From positions 1 to 33,110 of the forward strand of contig CAZOEL010000076.1 of NCBI GenBank assembly GCA_964578835.1: a stretch of 33,110 nucleotides of DNA, written 5' to 3'. The stretch is from CAZOEL01 sp964578835. Its GTDB lineage: Bacteria; Desulfobacterota; Syntrophobacteria; Syntrophobacterales; Syntrophobacteraceae. The notes beneath the pieces are model-generated. The model was not told where the DNA came from, did not search any database, and saw only the letters and a list, made by a program, of their open reading frames with translations. Below, piece by piece: positions 14,991 to 23,210 of the stretch. The translations under genes and the position numbers were made by a program. The first letter of the stretch is position 1. Each line of letters starts with the position of its first letter.

Positions 14991-16207
14991 TGGCGCAGGG
15001 ACCTCTGGATGGAATCCGCGTGATTGATTTTTCCCACAGCTGGGCCGCGCCCCATTGCGCGCGCATCCTTGCGGACTTCGGCGCCGAAGTCATCAAAGTG
15101 GAATATGTGCGCCGCTTGTGCCTCTTAAGAGGGGCCAGAAAAGACGGACAAAGATACAACCTTCACCCCGGCTGGCTGCAAGTTAACAGGAACAAGCTCT
15201 CCATTACGCTTGATTTGAATGTGGAAGAAGACCGTGAAATATTCACAGAGCTAATCAAGACCTCGGATGTCATCGTTCACAACGCGAGGCCCGGAGTGAT
15301 GGAAAAACTCGGTTTTGGTTGCGATGCCCTGGCTGGCGTGAAGAAAGATCTGATCGTGCTGTCTATGTCCGCCTTTGGAAGCACCGGCCCTTACGCTTCT
15401 TACGTTGGCTACGGGGCTGTATTCGAGGCCCTGGGCGGCATTCAGACTCTCTCATCTTACGAAAAGGAAGCCAAGCCAGCGCGGGTGAAAGAGATGGACG
15501 TTACAAACGGGGTCGCAGGGGCATGTGCGGTGATGACGGCTCTCTTGTATCGCCAGAAGACCGGAAAAGGTCAGTTTATCGATTTTTCTCAGCTAGAAGC
15601 CGCCACACACGCCACCATAGGCGAACATCTCATGGAACAGGCCATGAACGGCAGGCAGACTCTCCCACTCGGGAATCGCCATTGGAAGCATGCTCCACAG
15701 GGTTGCTATCCCTGCAAGGGGAAGGATCAGTGGGTGACTGTCACCATTCGTTCGGAACATGAATGGCGCTCCTTCTGCCGCATTCTGGAACATCCCGAAT
15801 GGGATGGGGATCCGCGTTTTTCCAATGCAGCAGCGCGGCATGAAAATCATGATGTATTGGACGAATGCATAACATCGTGGACCCTGTCTCTGGACTGTCA
15901 CGAGGCCATGCAAAAGCTCCAATCGGCCGGGGTCCCTGCCGGCGCCGTTCTGGATGCGCAACGGATAATAAAAGACGTTCATCTGCAGGAAAGACGGTAT
16001 TTTGTCACGATCAGGGCTCACGGCGCCAAGAAGGGGTTTCCCGGTTTACCGTTTAGGCTCTCTCGTGGACCGGGGTCGATACGAAGACCGGGCCCCGGTC
16101 TGGGGGAAGATAATGAACATGTCGTATGCGAGCTCCTACGTCGGCCTAAAGGTGAACTCAAGGCTGTAAAAGAAGAGGAAGTCGGCACGGCGTTTGACCC
16201 TGGTTAG
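14990..16207 (+). CDS. CaiB/BaiF family III CoA transferase, subunit with catalytic Asp
   Basis: This 405-residue family III CoA transferase starts with an ATG overlapping the previous stop by one base, with AAGGAGGG at 14973-14980. It has IRVIDFSHSWAAPHCARILA-type N-terminus, LNRN-like VNRNKLSI, SDVIVHNARPGV, FGSTGPY and the glycine-rich QKTGKGQ loop. The catalytic aspartate is present as D170 in EMDVTNGVAG, the counterpart of Q173 in the upstream subunit. It would transfer CoA between an acyl-CoA and a carboxylate, most simply activating a carboxylic-acid precursor or freeing a product acid. In this locus it could supply a CoA-activated starter for the PKS or make a CoA ester of its product; the substrate is not readable. 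Confidence 0.9.
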   Translation: MAQGPLDGIRVIDFSHSWAAPHCARILADFGAEVIKVEYVRRLCLLRGARKDGQRYNLHPGWLQVNRNKLSITLDLNVEEDREIFTELIKTSDVIVHNARPGVMEKLGFGCDALAGVKKDLIVLSMSAFGSTGPYASYVGYGAVFEALGGIQTLSSYEKEAKPARVKEMDVTNGVAGACAVMTALLYRQKTGKGQFIDFSQLEAATHATIGEHLMEQAMNGRQTLPLGNRHWKHAPQGCYPCKGKDQWVTVTIRSEHEWRSFCRILEHPEWDGDPRFSNAAARHENHDVLDECITSWTLSLDCHEAMQKLQSAGVPAGAVLDAQRIIKDVHLQERRYFVTIRAHGAKKGFPGLPFRLSRGPGSIRRPGPGLGEDNEHVVCELLRRPKGELKAVKEEEVGTAFDPG

Positions 16208-16241
16208 AGGACTGTAGGCCAGTTCAACTGAGATGCGCGAT

Positions 16242-16246
16242 GGGAG
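16242..16246 (+). promoter_or_regulatory. Ribosome binding site deciding the start of the propeller-methyltransferase gene
   Basis: GGGAG lies four bases before the ATG at 16251. The in-frame ATG at 16233 has its nearest purine-rich site more than 20 bases away. The spacing is short, so the choice is tentative; the two starts differ by only six residues. Confidence 0.4.
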
Positions 16247-16250
16247 CGGC

Positions 16251-18626
16251 ATGACGAACGTAGCTTCAGATTTTCAAAACAGTCATGGTCAAATTCAGGG
16301 CCACAATCCGGGCAGCACGGAGGCTTGCCCGGGGTTGACCGCAGCGTGCTTCCAGAAGGTCTCGGAGAACGGGTTTGGCGATCCATACAATTCCTACGCC
16401 CACTCTATGGTATGGTTCAACGATCATCTATACGTCGGAACCACCCGGGCCCCTCTCGCCTACAGGGGCAGGCAGCGTGCGGAGGATAAAGCCGAGTGGC
16501 TGGGCAGAATTTGGCCGGTGAGAATACCGAAGGGCATATGGGATATCGATCTGCGTGCTGAAATTTGGCGCTTCCACCCCCCCACTAAGACTTGGGAGAA
16601 AGTGTTCGCATCGCCTCTAGTCGAAGGGATGGACGGCGATATGGTGCCAATGAGCGTGGCTTTTAGGGCAATGACCGTGTTTCAGGCCCCCAGTGATCCG
16701 CATCCGGTCATCTATGCGCCAACAATGGCCACCTATCAGACATCGGCGGTGATGCTTCGATCGGCTGACGGAAAGCATTTTCAGGTAGTCAGCGAAGAGG
16801 GGCTGGGATTCCCCGATCCGTATAAGCCCAGGGGTGTGAGAGCCTTGGTCGCGTTTAGAGATCTTCTGTTTGTAGCGCCGGCCGTGGCGAATAAAGGGCA
16901 GCGGAAATCCTACAACATGCCGGACGAAATGCTCATAATGGCGACTCGGGACCCGGTGCGGGAAAGTTGGCGCCATGCATGCGAGCCTCATTTCGGAGAC
17001 CCCGGCAATGTTACCGCATTTCAGATGTATGCGTCTGAAGACTACCTTTATGCCGGGACGGGAAACATACGGGAGGGCTTTCAAATTTGGAAGACGGACG
17101 CTGAGGGGAGTCCGCCTTATAAATGGAAAAAAATTGTCGGCCATGGCGCCTACCGCGGAAAGTTAAACCAGGGGGCTATAACTTTCCAGAGCTTTAAGGG
17201 AAGCATTTACGTGGGGACCGGAATCCAGGAAGGGGGATACGACCGTTATAACAATGTCGGACCTGCCGCGATAGAGTTGATTCGCATCAATGCTGACGAT
17301 TCCTGGGATCTCATCGTGGGCGAGCCGAGAATCACTCCAGAAGGGCTGAAAGTTCCTCTTAGCGGACTGGGGCCTGGCTTCGGGAAACCTTCTGCGGGAT
17401 ATCTCTGGTCGTTATGCGAGCATGACGGATGGCTCTACGCGGGAACCTACGACTGGTTGGTGGGGGCAAGATACGGCAGACGCGACCTTTGGCCGGAACA
17501 GGTGCGGAAATATTTCACACTGAATAAGGTGGAGCAGTTCATAGAAAAGTTCGGAGGTTTTGACATCTGGAGAAGCAGGGACGGATGCCGCTGGACTCCG
17601 GTCACTCATAACGGCTTTGGTAATCCTTTCAATATTGGCGCCCGAACCATGGTTTCCACTCCTCACGGCCTCTTCGTCGGAACCGCCAATTCGTTTGCTC
17701 CGGACGTTGCTGTTCAAAGAGTCAGCGGGTGGGAGTATGAGCATAGCCCGAGGGGCGGCTTGGAGATTTGGCTGGGCGCAGACAAATCGGGGCTTCCGGC
17801 CCCAACGCCGGAAAAGGCGCCACTCAGATCGTCCGGTCACTATGGGGCCGAGAAAAGCAATGAACGAGACGGGCAACGGCGCCTCGATGAGGCAGTCAGT
17901 CGATTTTATGGGGGCAGCGGTTTTCGTCACTTTGGTCATTGGCGGGTGGGCGTCAAGGATGCCAGAAGCGCCTGCGAGAATCTGATGGACGAGATCTTGG
18001 CCTTCCTGCCCGAAAAAAAGGGAACAATAGTAGATATCGGTTGCGGCTTGGGAGCAACCACAAATTACCTGCTGAAGCACTTTCTTCCGGAAGCAGTGAC
18101 AGGAATAACCGGAAACAGGAAATTCCTGGCGGATTGTGTGCAAAGCGAGCCCGGAGTAACCTTTCTTTTCAGCAGGTTGCCAATGCTGAAGGTCCCGGCC
18201 GAATCTTTTGAGACGGCGATATGGGTAAAAGGCCTTGAAGATCTCGGCGCGAGAGAAAACCTGGTTCGAGAGAGCTTTCGAGTCCTAAAGCCGGGTGGCC
18301 GGCTGGCATCGTTTGATGTGCTGCCTTCGACGAAAAGGAAATCCTCTGTATGGGGGCGGATAGCGGGACGAAGACCTTTGGAAGCGCCCGAAGATTATTA
18401 TGCTCTCCTCACTGCCGCCGGCTTTCAAGAACCCAGGGTTGAAGATGTGACTGCCGAGTCCCTGCGCGCGTTTCGGAAGCATTTAGCGAAGCACCTTGAA
18501 TTGCTGGAATCTTCCGAACAGATCGGAGAAGAGATGGCTGATGCTTTAGATGCAAGGCTGCGGATGGATGAAGCTGCTGTTTGTCAGTGCTTGCTGATTT
18601 CGGCTCTAAAACCTGAAAACCGGTAG
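16251..18626 (+). CDS. Beta-propeller-like protein fused to a SAM-dependent methyltransferase
   Basis: This 791-residue protein has two unrelated halves. Residues 35-540 are a repeat domain in which hydrophobic 'blade' strands recur: HLYVGTTR, LLFVAPAV, YLYAGTGN, SIYVGTGI, WLYAGTYD, GLFVGTAN, often followed by an x-IW motif (EIWRF, QIWKT, DIWRS, EIWLG). This pattern indicates a six- or seven-bladed propeller without Kelch or WD40 signatures. Residues 565-790 are a class I methyltransferase with motif I DIGCGLGATT near 595 and the RVLKPGGRLASFD post-motif. The methyltransferase half is paralogous to the next gene and to the one at 21563: all three share SACENLM/KEACENLM-like helices and F-L/I-PEK-(K/R)-G before motif I. 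No signal peptide is present, so the propeller is probably cytoplasmic and may position the substrate. The join is in one open frame with no sign of a stop or frameshift. Confidence 0.85.
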   Translation: MTNVASDFQNSHGQIQGHNPGSTEACPGLTAACFQKVSENGFGDPYNSYAHSMVWFNDHLYVGTTRAPLAYRGRQRAEDKAEWLGRIWPVRIPKGIWDIDLRAEIWRFHPPTKTWEKVFASPLVEGMDGDMVPMSVAFRAMTVFQAPSDPHPVIYAPTMATYQTSAVMLRSADGKHFQVVSEEGLGFPDPYKPRGVRALVAFRDLLFVAPAVANKGQRKSYNMPDEMLIMATRDPVRESWRHACEPHFGDPGNVTAFQMYASEDYLYAGTGNIREGFQIWKTDAEGSPPYKWKKIVGHGAYRGKLNQGAITFQSFKGSIYVGTGIQEGGYDRYNNVGPAAIELIRINADDSWDLIVGEPRITPEGLKVPLSGLGPGFGKPSAGYLWSLCEHDGWLYAGTYDWLVGARYGRRDLWPEQVRKYFTLNKVEQFIEKFGGFDIWRSRDGCRWTPVTHNGFGNPFNIGARTMVSTPHGLFVGTANSFAPDVAVQRVSGWEYEHSPRGGLEIWLGADKSGLPAPTPEKAPLRSSGHYGAEKSNERDGQRRLDEAVSRFYGGSGFRHFGHWRVGVKDARSACENLMDEILAFLPEKKGTIVDIGCGLGATTNYLLKHFLPEAVTGITGNRKFLADCVQSEPGVTFLFSRLPMLKVPAESFETAIWVKGLEDLGARENLVRESFRVLKPGGRLASFDVLPSTKRKSSVWGRIAGRRPLEAPEDYYALLTAAGFQEPRVEDVTAESLRAFRKHLAKHLELLESSEQIGEEMADALDARLRMDEAAVCQCLLISALKPENR

Positions 18627-18667
18627 ATACGCTTATGCGAGGCTGAGCAGAAAGGGAGAAATATTCA

Positions 18668-19453
18668 GTGCAAGAAAACGATATGCAACAGTACATCTTC
18701 AGACGCTACAATGACATCAGGAACACGGATGGCATTCGCGAATACTACGGGCAAAGTGATTTCCTCAACCTGGGCTATTGGGAAGAAGATACGAAGAATC
18801 AAAAAGAAGCCTGTGAAAACTTGATGGAGCAGCTTCTTTCATTCATACCTGAGAAGAAAGGCGGGATTCTCGAGGTTGCGTGCGGAAAAGGCGCCACGAC
18901 GGCTTATCTGACACGGTACTACCCTTCTCAAAACGTTACGGCGATTGACATTTTTGAAAAGCATCTGGAGATTGCCGGTTCGAATGCGCCGGGCTGTACG
19001 ATTCGAAAAATGAACGCGGTTGATTTGGATTTTCCGGAATGCTCCTTCGATGCCGTGATTAGCGTGGAGGCGGCTTTCCATTTTCATACGCGAAAGGATT
19101 TCTTTGTAGAGGCTTACAGAGTATTGAAGCCCGGAGGGCGGTTGGTGCTTTCAGACATTTTGATGACTCTCGAGGGCGAGCGGAAAGTGGAGAGCCGAAC
19201 CGAGGAGAACTACGTGAGAGATCTGGATGAATACGAAGGGCTTCTTCGCAGCGCTGGATTCAATGATGTGGAGCTCCGGGACGTGACAGAACAGTGCTGG
19301 AGGTCCCATTTCTGGCATGTTGTACGCTACGTCCACGAAAAGCTGCTTTCCGGGATCATATCCATGGAAGAGCTTCAGACGCATCTCTATCACACCTATC
19401 GAAGGGCGCGCTACGTCGAATGCTACCTGTTGGGCTCAGCCGGAAAGGCTTGA
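18668..19453 (+). CDS. SAM-dependent methyltransferase (UbiE/type 11-like)
   Basis: This 261-residue protein starts at GTG 18668, with GGGAG at 18654-18658 nine bases upstream; ATG 18683 is an alternative. Residues 24-37 (YYGQSDFLNLGYW) and motif I at 67-75 (ILEVACGKG) are followed by a second acidic strand (VTAIDIFEKHLE) and by RVLKPGGRLVLSDIL. It should methylate an O, N or activated C of a small molecule using S-adenosylmethionine. The protein at 21563 is its closest relative here; both end with a DVTEQCW..HFW segment absent from the fused copy at 16251, so a gene duplication within the locus is likely. The substrate is unknown. Placement beside a radical SAM protein fits a tailoring role on the PKS product. 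Confidence 0.88.
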   Translation: MQENDMQQYIFRRYNDIRNTDGIREYYGQSDFLNLGYWEEDTKNQKEACENLMEQLLSFIPEKKGGILEVACGKGATTAYLTRYYPSQNVTAIDIFEKHLEIAGSNAPGCTIRKMNAVDLDFPECSFDAVISVEAAFHFHTRKDFFVEAYRVLKPGGRLVLSDILMTLEGERKVESRTEENYVRDLDEYEGLLRSAGFNDVELRDVTEQCWRSHFWHVVRYVHEKLLSGIISMEELQTHLYHTYRRARYVECYLLGSAGKA

Positions 19454-19609
19454 CGGTTACAGAAGTCGACCATGTATTCCGTCCAACGACGTAGTTGCTG
19501 GAATGCAGCCAAAATCATGCCCACGCAGGGCAATGTGTTTTGGGAGGCCCTTTACCTCTCCGTATTGGGAGCTTCCTGACTCGACAAACAAGAGAAGGAG
19601 AAACTGGCA

Positions 19610-21544
19610 ATGAAAAGGATTCTTTTGGTCTCACCGCTGCCCGTGGGGTTTGAGTTGACCCAGGATGACACTTATTTGAAGCTCCCTTTTACGAAAACTA
19701 AAAGATTCATGATGCCGTTGCATATCGCAACAATTGCCGGCCTGACTTCGGACGACTTCGAGGTCGATCTTTGGGACGAGGCGTTACACGGTCGAATTAA
19801 CGATGATACGGACATGAAAGACTATGATCTTGTTGGGATGACGGGCTTCATTGGGCATCTGGAGCGTGCGAAGGAAATTGCCGCCGTCTTCCGCAAACGA
19901 AGGGTTCTGACGGCTGTCGGGGGACCTGGGGTCTCGTCTCAGCCTCATGTTTACCGCAAGGATTTCGATCATATATTCATCGGCGAGGCGGAGTTGATTT
20001 GGCCAAGGTTTCTGGAGGACTGGAAGAAGGGAGAACAGAAACCTATATATCGACAGATCGGACAAGTCGATCTCGCCCTGACGCCCGTGCCTCGTTGGGA
20101 CAGTATTGCGCACCAAGTGGATCAATATCGTCTTGGCGCGGTGCAAACATCCCGGGGATGCCCGTTCGACTGCGATTTTTGCGACGTCAGCCTTCTCTTC
20201 GGCTCCCGGTACCGGTCCAAGCCAATCGACAAGGTCCTTCAGGAAGTCTCCAATCTGGAAAAGCTTGGCGCCGGCGTGGTTGTCTTCTGCGATGACAACT
20301 TCATCGGAAATCCCGGCTATGCCAAGCAGCTTCTCAAGGAATTGATTCCTCTGAACAACTCTTTCCGGCAGCCTTTGGGCTTCGGCAGCGAGATGAGCCT
20401 TAATCTCGCCAAAGATGAAGAATTATTGGAGCTCCTGGCGGATGCAAATTTCAGGGAGATCTTTATCGGCATCGAGTCCATCAATAAGGATAGCCTCAGA
20501 GAAACGCATAAGCTGCAGAATGTGCAGAGTAACATCGCTGAGGACATCAAGAAGATCCAATCCTATGGATTGCCGATTCGCGGCTCCCTGATCGTTGGAT
20601 TCGACCATGACGGGAAGGAGATATTTGACGAGACCTTTCGGTTCGCACAGGAATCGTGTCTTGCTCTCCCATCGATCAGGGTCTTGATGGCTCCTCCCGG
20701 CACAAGGCTCTGGAAGCGGCTCCAGAATGAAGGGCGTCTGCTGAAAACAACGAAGGAAGGTCGATTCTTCGGCAACCCCGGGACAACGAACATCCTTCCG
20801 AAGAAGATGAGCCGCATCGAGTTGCATGCGGGCTTCCTTGAGTTGAGGGACAAGCTCTACGACTGGGAAAATTTCTCAGCGCGCGTCAAGGGCCTGATCT
20901 CGAATGTAAAGCGACAGCCCCAAACCCCGCCTCAGAAGAAGAACTGGAAATTTGTCTTTCAATTTACGTGCTTCTTCTTTTCGCCCCTCCTCGACAACAA
21001 AACCAGAAGAGTGATCCTCAGCATCCTGGATCATACGCGCAGACATGCGTCTTTCATGCTCCCGACCGTAGCCAGGGGAATCCTTCGTCAATTTGGTTAT
21101 GCCTATGTCAATACTCATAAGCTGCGAGAATCGGTGCAGGATCAGATCGATTTGGAGAAGGCCGGCCAGGTTACGCTTGAGATCGAAAAGAGCGAGCCTC
21201 TGATCCCCGAGGACTTCACAGGACTGTACAAGGAAATCTTCCCAGAGATCCGCGATGAGGTGGCTCGCGGGTTACATGACCAAAGCGGTATGGAGGAAGC
21301 CCTCATCGAGATTTTCTCCACCTTCCTCAGACAGTGGAAAGATCAATCCAAGGCCTATTCTGAGGACCATCGAGAGTCCCTGACGCACCTCGCTGCAGAG
21401 ATCGTCACGTCCCGAAATCAGAAGGGGAACGGCTCCGCTGTGGTTATTGGGCTTACGGGCGATCTGGAGACGGGAATAAAGATCAAATCCCTTTCGGATG
21501 AAATTCTTAAGGCCGTGGGTCAGGAACTGCTCATCTCTCAGTAG
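19610..21544 (+). CDS. B12-binding-type radical SAM protein with DUF4070-like C-terminal region
   Basis: This 644-residue protein is preceded by an AAGGAG site. Residues 1-150 have the Rossmann-like cobalamin-binding layout (MPLHIATIAGL, then VGGPGVSSQPH and FIGEAE). The radical SAM core carries the 4Fe-4S ligands C184, C188 and C191 in RGCPFDCDFC, followed by FCDDNFIGN and GIESIN. The region after the core (VLMAPPGTRLWKRL) matches the DUF4070 layout seen in hopanoid enzymes HpnP and HpnJ, and a further 110-residue C-terminal segment has no recognised motif. Such proteins use cobalamin and a 5'-deoxyadenosyl radical to methylate or rearrange unactivated carbons. It probably adds a C-methyl group to the polyketide/lipid product; a ring-forming or C-C-bond-forming role is also possible. 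Oxygen-sensitive chemistry fits an anaerobic host. Confidence 0.88.
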   Translation: MKRILLVSPLPVGFELTQDDTYLKLPFTKTKRFMMPLHIATIAGLTSDDFEVDLWDEALHGRINDDTDMKDYDLVGMTGFIGHLERAKEIAAVFRKRRVLTAVGGPGVSSQPHVYRKDFDHIFIGEAELIWPRFLEDWKKGEQKPIYRQIGQVDLALTPVPRWDSIAHQVDQYRLGAVQTSRGCPFDCDFCDVSLLFGSRYRSKPIDKVLQEVSNLEKLGAGVVVFCDDNFIGNPGYAKQLLKELIPLNNSFRQPLGFGSEMSLNLAKDEELLELLADANFREIFIGIESINKDSLRETHKLQNVQSNIAEDIKKIQSYGLPIRGSLIVGFDHDGKEIFDETFRFAQESCLALPSIRVLMAPPGTRLWKRLQNEGRLLKTTKEGRFFGNPGTTNILPKKMSRIELHAGFLELRDKLYDWENFSARVKGLISNVKRQPQTPPQKKNWKFVFQFTCFFFSPLLDNKTRRVILSILDHTRRHASFMLPTVARGILRQFGYAYVNTHKLRESVQDQIDLEKAGQVTLEIEKSEPLIPEDFTGLYKEIFPEIRDEVARGLHDQSGMEEALIEIFSTFLRQWKDQSKAYSEDHRESLTHLAAEIVTSRNQKGNGSAVVIGLTGDLETGIKIKSLSDEILKAVGQELLISQ

Positions 21545-21562
21545 CGCCAGTGGAGGCATAGC

Positions 21563-22399
21563 ATGTGGGCCGCAATGATTAACCACTATGATTCTCTTTT
21601 GTATACGCCGCTTTTTCAGGAATATACGAATGAGAGCGGATTTGTGAATTTCGGCTTCTGGGATGCTCAGACGAAAGATCCGAAGCAGGCCGGCTTCAGA
21701 CTGCTTGCAGAATTATTGGCGTTCCTTCCCGAAAAGCGTGGAAAGATCCTTGACGTTGCTTGTGGAAAAGGGGGCGCCTCCAAGTATTTGCAGAAATACT
21801 ATCAGCCGAACAGCATCGTAGGGATCAACGTGTCGATGAAGCAGTTGTCGACAGCTCGCTCCATGGCGCCGGGAAGCCAGTTCATATCGATGTCTGCGCC
21901 AGAGCTGGGGTTTGCCGACTGCTCTTTTGACACAATTCTCTGTGTGGAAGCGGCATTCCATTTTTATACGCGAGAAAGATTCTTTACGGAAGCCCTAAGG
22001 GTTCTCAAGCCAGGCGGGCGACTTGTTCTTTCTGATGTGTTGATGAAAGAAGGCGTAGAAGGAAGGCGCTCCACGTTTCATGAAGAGAATTACTTGCCGA
22101 ATCTTGAGTCTTACACTGCGCTCGCCCGCAGGACGGGCTTTGTGGACATTGAGGTAAGAGACGTCACAGAACAATGTTGGCATGGTCATTTCTGGGCCAT
22201 GGTAAACTTCGCTCATAAAAAACTGATTGAAAGAACGTTCGAGGTAGAGCAAGTGGAAAGGCTTCTTCATGAGACCTACAGGCTTGTTGATGATCTTGAA
22301 TGCTACCTGGTCGCCTCGATGAAGAAGAAAGGCGACTCAGTGGGGGACGCCGGGCTTGCGAAGGATCAAGAGACTCAACTAAAGCGTATCTTGAGCTGA
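21563..22399 (+). CDS. SAM-dependent methyltransferase (UbiE/type 11-like)
   Basis: This 278-residue protein starts at ATG 21563, six bases after GGAGG (21552-21556), 19 bases past the radical SAM stop. It has NESGFVNFGFW at about 22-32, motif I at 62-68 (ILDVACG), RVLKPGGRLVLSDVLM, and the shared C-terminal DVTEQCWHGHFW block. It is a close paralogue of the methyltransferase at 18668, and the radical SAM gene sits between the two. It lacks the acidic GYW-loop variants of dedicated ubiquinone methyltransferases, so a specialised-metabolite substrate is likelier. The C-terminal 25 residues are charged and probably disordered. Confidence 0.88.
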   Translation: MWAAMINHYDSLLYTPLFQEYTNESGFVNFGFWDAQTKDPKQAGFRLLAELLAFLPEKRGKILDVACGKGGASKYLQKYYQPNSIVGINVSMKQLSTARSMAPGSQFISMSAPELGFADCSFDTILCVEAAFHFYTRERFFTEALRVLKPGGRLVLSDVLMKEGVEGRRSTFHEENYLPNLESYTALARRTGFVDIEVRDVTEQCWHGHFWAMVNFAHKKLIERTFEVEQVERLLHETYRLVDDLECYLVASMKKKGDSVGDAGLAKDQETQLKRILS

Positions 22400-22452
22400 C
22401 CTCTTGTCATACCGGGAAATATCCTTGCGAGCAGTCAGGCAAGCAAAGATGC

Positions 22453-22460
22453 GGGAGAGG
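22453..22460 (+). promoter_or_regulatory. Ribosome binding site deciding the start of the Trp/Cys-rich protein
   Basis: GGGAGAGG lies just upstream of ATG 22464. The longer frame would need a TTG at 22404, almost touching the previous stop and without a purine-rich site. ATG 22464 is therefore chosen. Confidence 0.5.
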
Positions 22461-22463
22461 CAT

Positions 22464-23195
22464 ATGATTAGCTTGAAAGAGTCAAAAGTGCTCCAAAGGA
22501 AGATTCGTGTGGATGATATAGAAGACATGGGTACGCCTACTTGGACCCTTGTCCGGGATCTGATTCGACAAGGACGAACCGATGAAGCGCTGGAATTGAT
22601 AGACTACGAGGTCACAAGGAGCAAAGTCATCCACGATCTTCTGGTGCAGTTCATTCAGGAAATGCTTGATGGCATTTCGCGATTTGACGAGGAGGAAGTC
22701 GGCGCCACCTGGCGGAGGATTATTGAGCCATTGATGCAGAAAGTAACGGGACGGAATGTCACTCCGGAGCTTGTGCTTCAACTGGATGCGGAACTGCAGC
22801 GGTGCCATTATGGCGAAACAAGGATAGTCGAAGAAGATGACAGATATGTCTTAACCTGTGATCCTTGTGGCGCCGGTGGGAGGTTGCGGAAAGAAAGAAG
22901 CGGCGCAGCGAGCGGAAATGCTTTTACCAAACATTCCTGGCCCTGGGATTGGGATGTCGGTGAAACAAAAAAACCCTATCCTTGGTCGTGGAGCCGGGTG
23001 GGTGTTCCATATTATTGCGCGCATTGCGCCATCATGTGGGAAATACTACCGACCGAACTGCTGGGATACCCGGTTAGGATTCACATTCCGGGAGAGAAGC
23101 CGGAAGATCCTTGTGTCCATCTCTACTACAAAAGACCCGAGCTCATACCTGAAGAGTATTTTACCAGAATAGGCAAGGCGAAAACCATACGGTAA
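22464..23195 (+). CDS. Unrecognised Trp-rich protein with two CxxC pairs
   Basis: This 243-residue cytoplasmic protein is not one I can assign to a family. Residues 1-115 are helical and charged, with a segment (LIRQGRTDEALELIDYEV) that resembles a short repeat-helix pair. Residues 132-188 form an unusual block: C132 and C135 in LTCDPCGAGG, then a tryptophan-rich stretch with SWPWDWD and PYPWSWSR, then C185 and C188 in YYCAHC. Two CxxC pairs 50 residues apart could bind one zinc or a metal cluster, with the aromatic stretch making a pocket between them. The C-terminus continues WEILPTELLGYPVR. The gene sits directly behind the methyltransferase block and 16 bases before a secreted esterase, so it is probably cotranscribed. 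It could be a tailoring enzyme or a ligand-binding accessory protein; no function is claimed. Confidence 0.75.
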   Translation: MISLKESKVLQRKIRVDDIEDMGTPTWTLVRDLIRQGRTDEALELIDYEVTRSKVIHDLLVQFIQEMLDGISRFDEEEVGATWRRIIEPLMQKVTGRNVTPELVLQLDAELQRCHYGETRIVEEDDRYVLTCDPCGAGGRLRKERSGAASGNAFTKHSWPWDWDVGETKKPYPWSWSRVGVPYYCAHCAIMWEILPTELLGYPVRIHIPGEKPEDPCVHLYYKRPELIPEEYFTRIGKAKTIR

Positions 23196-23210
23196 CCTCA
23201 GGGGGGCAAC

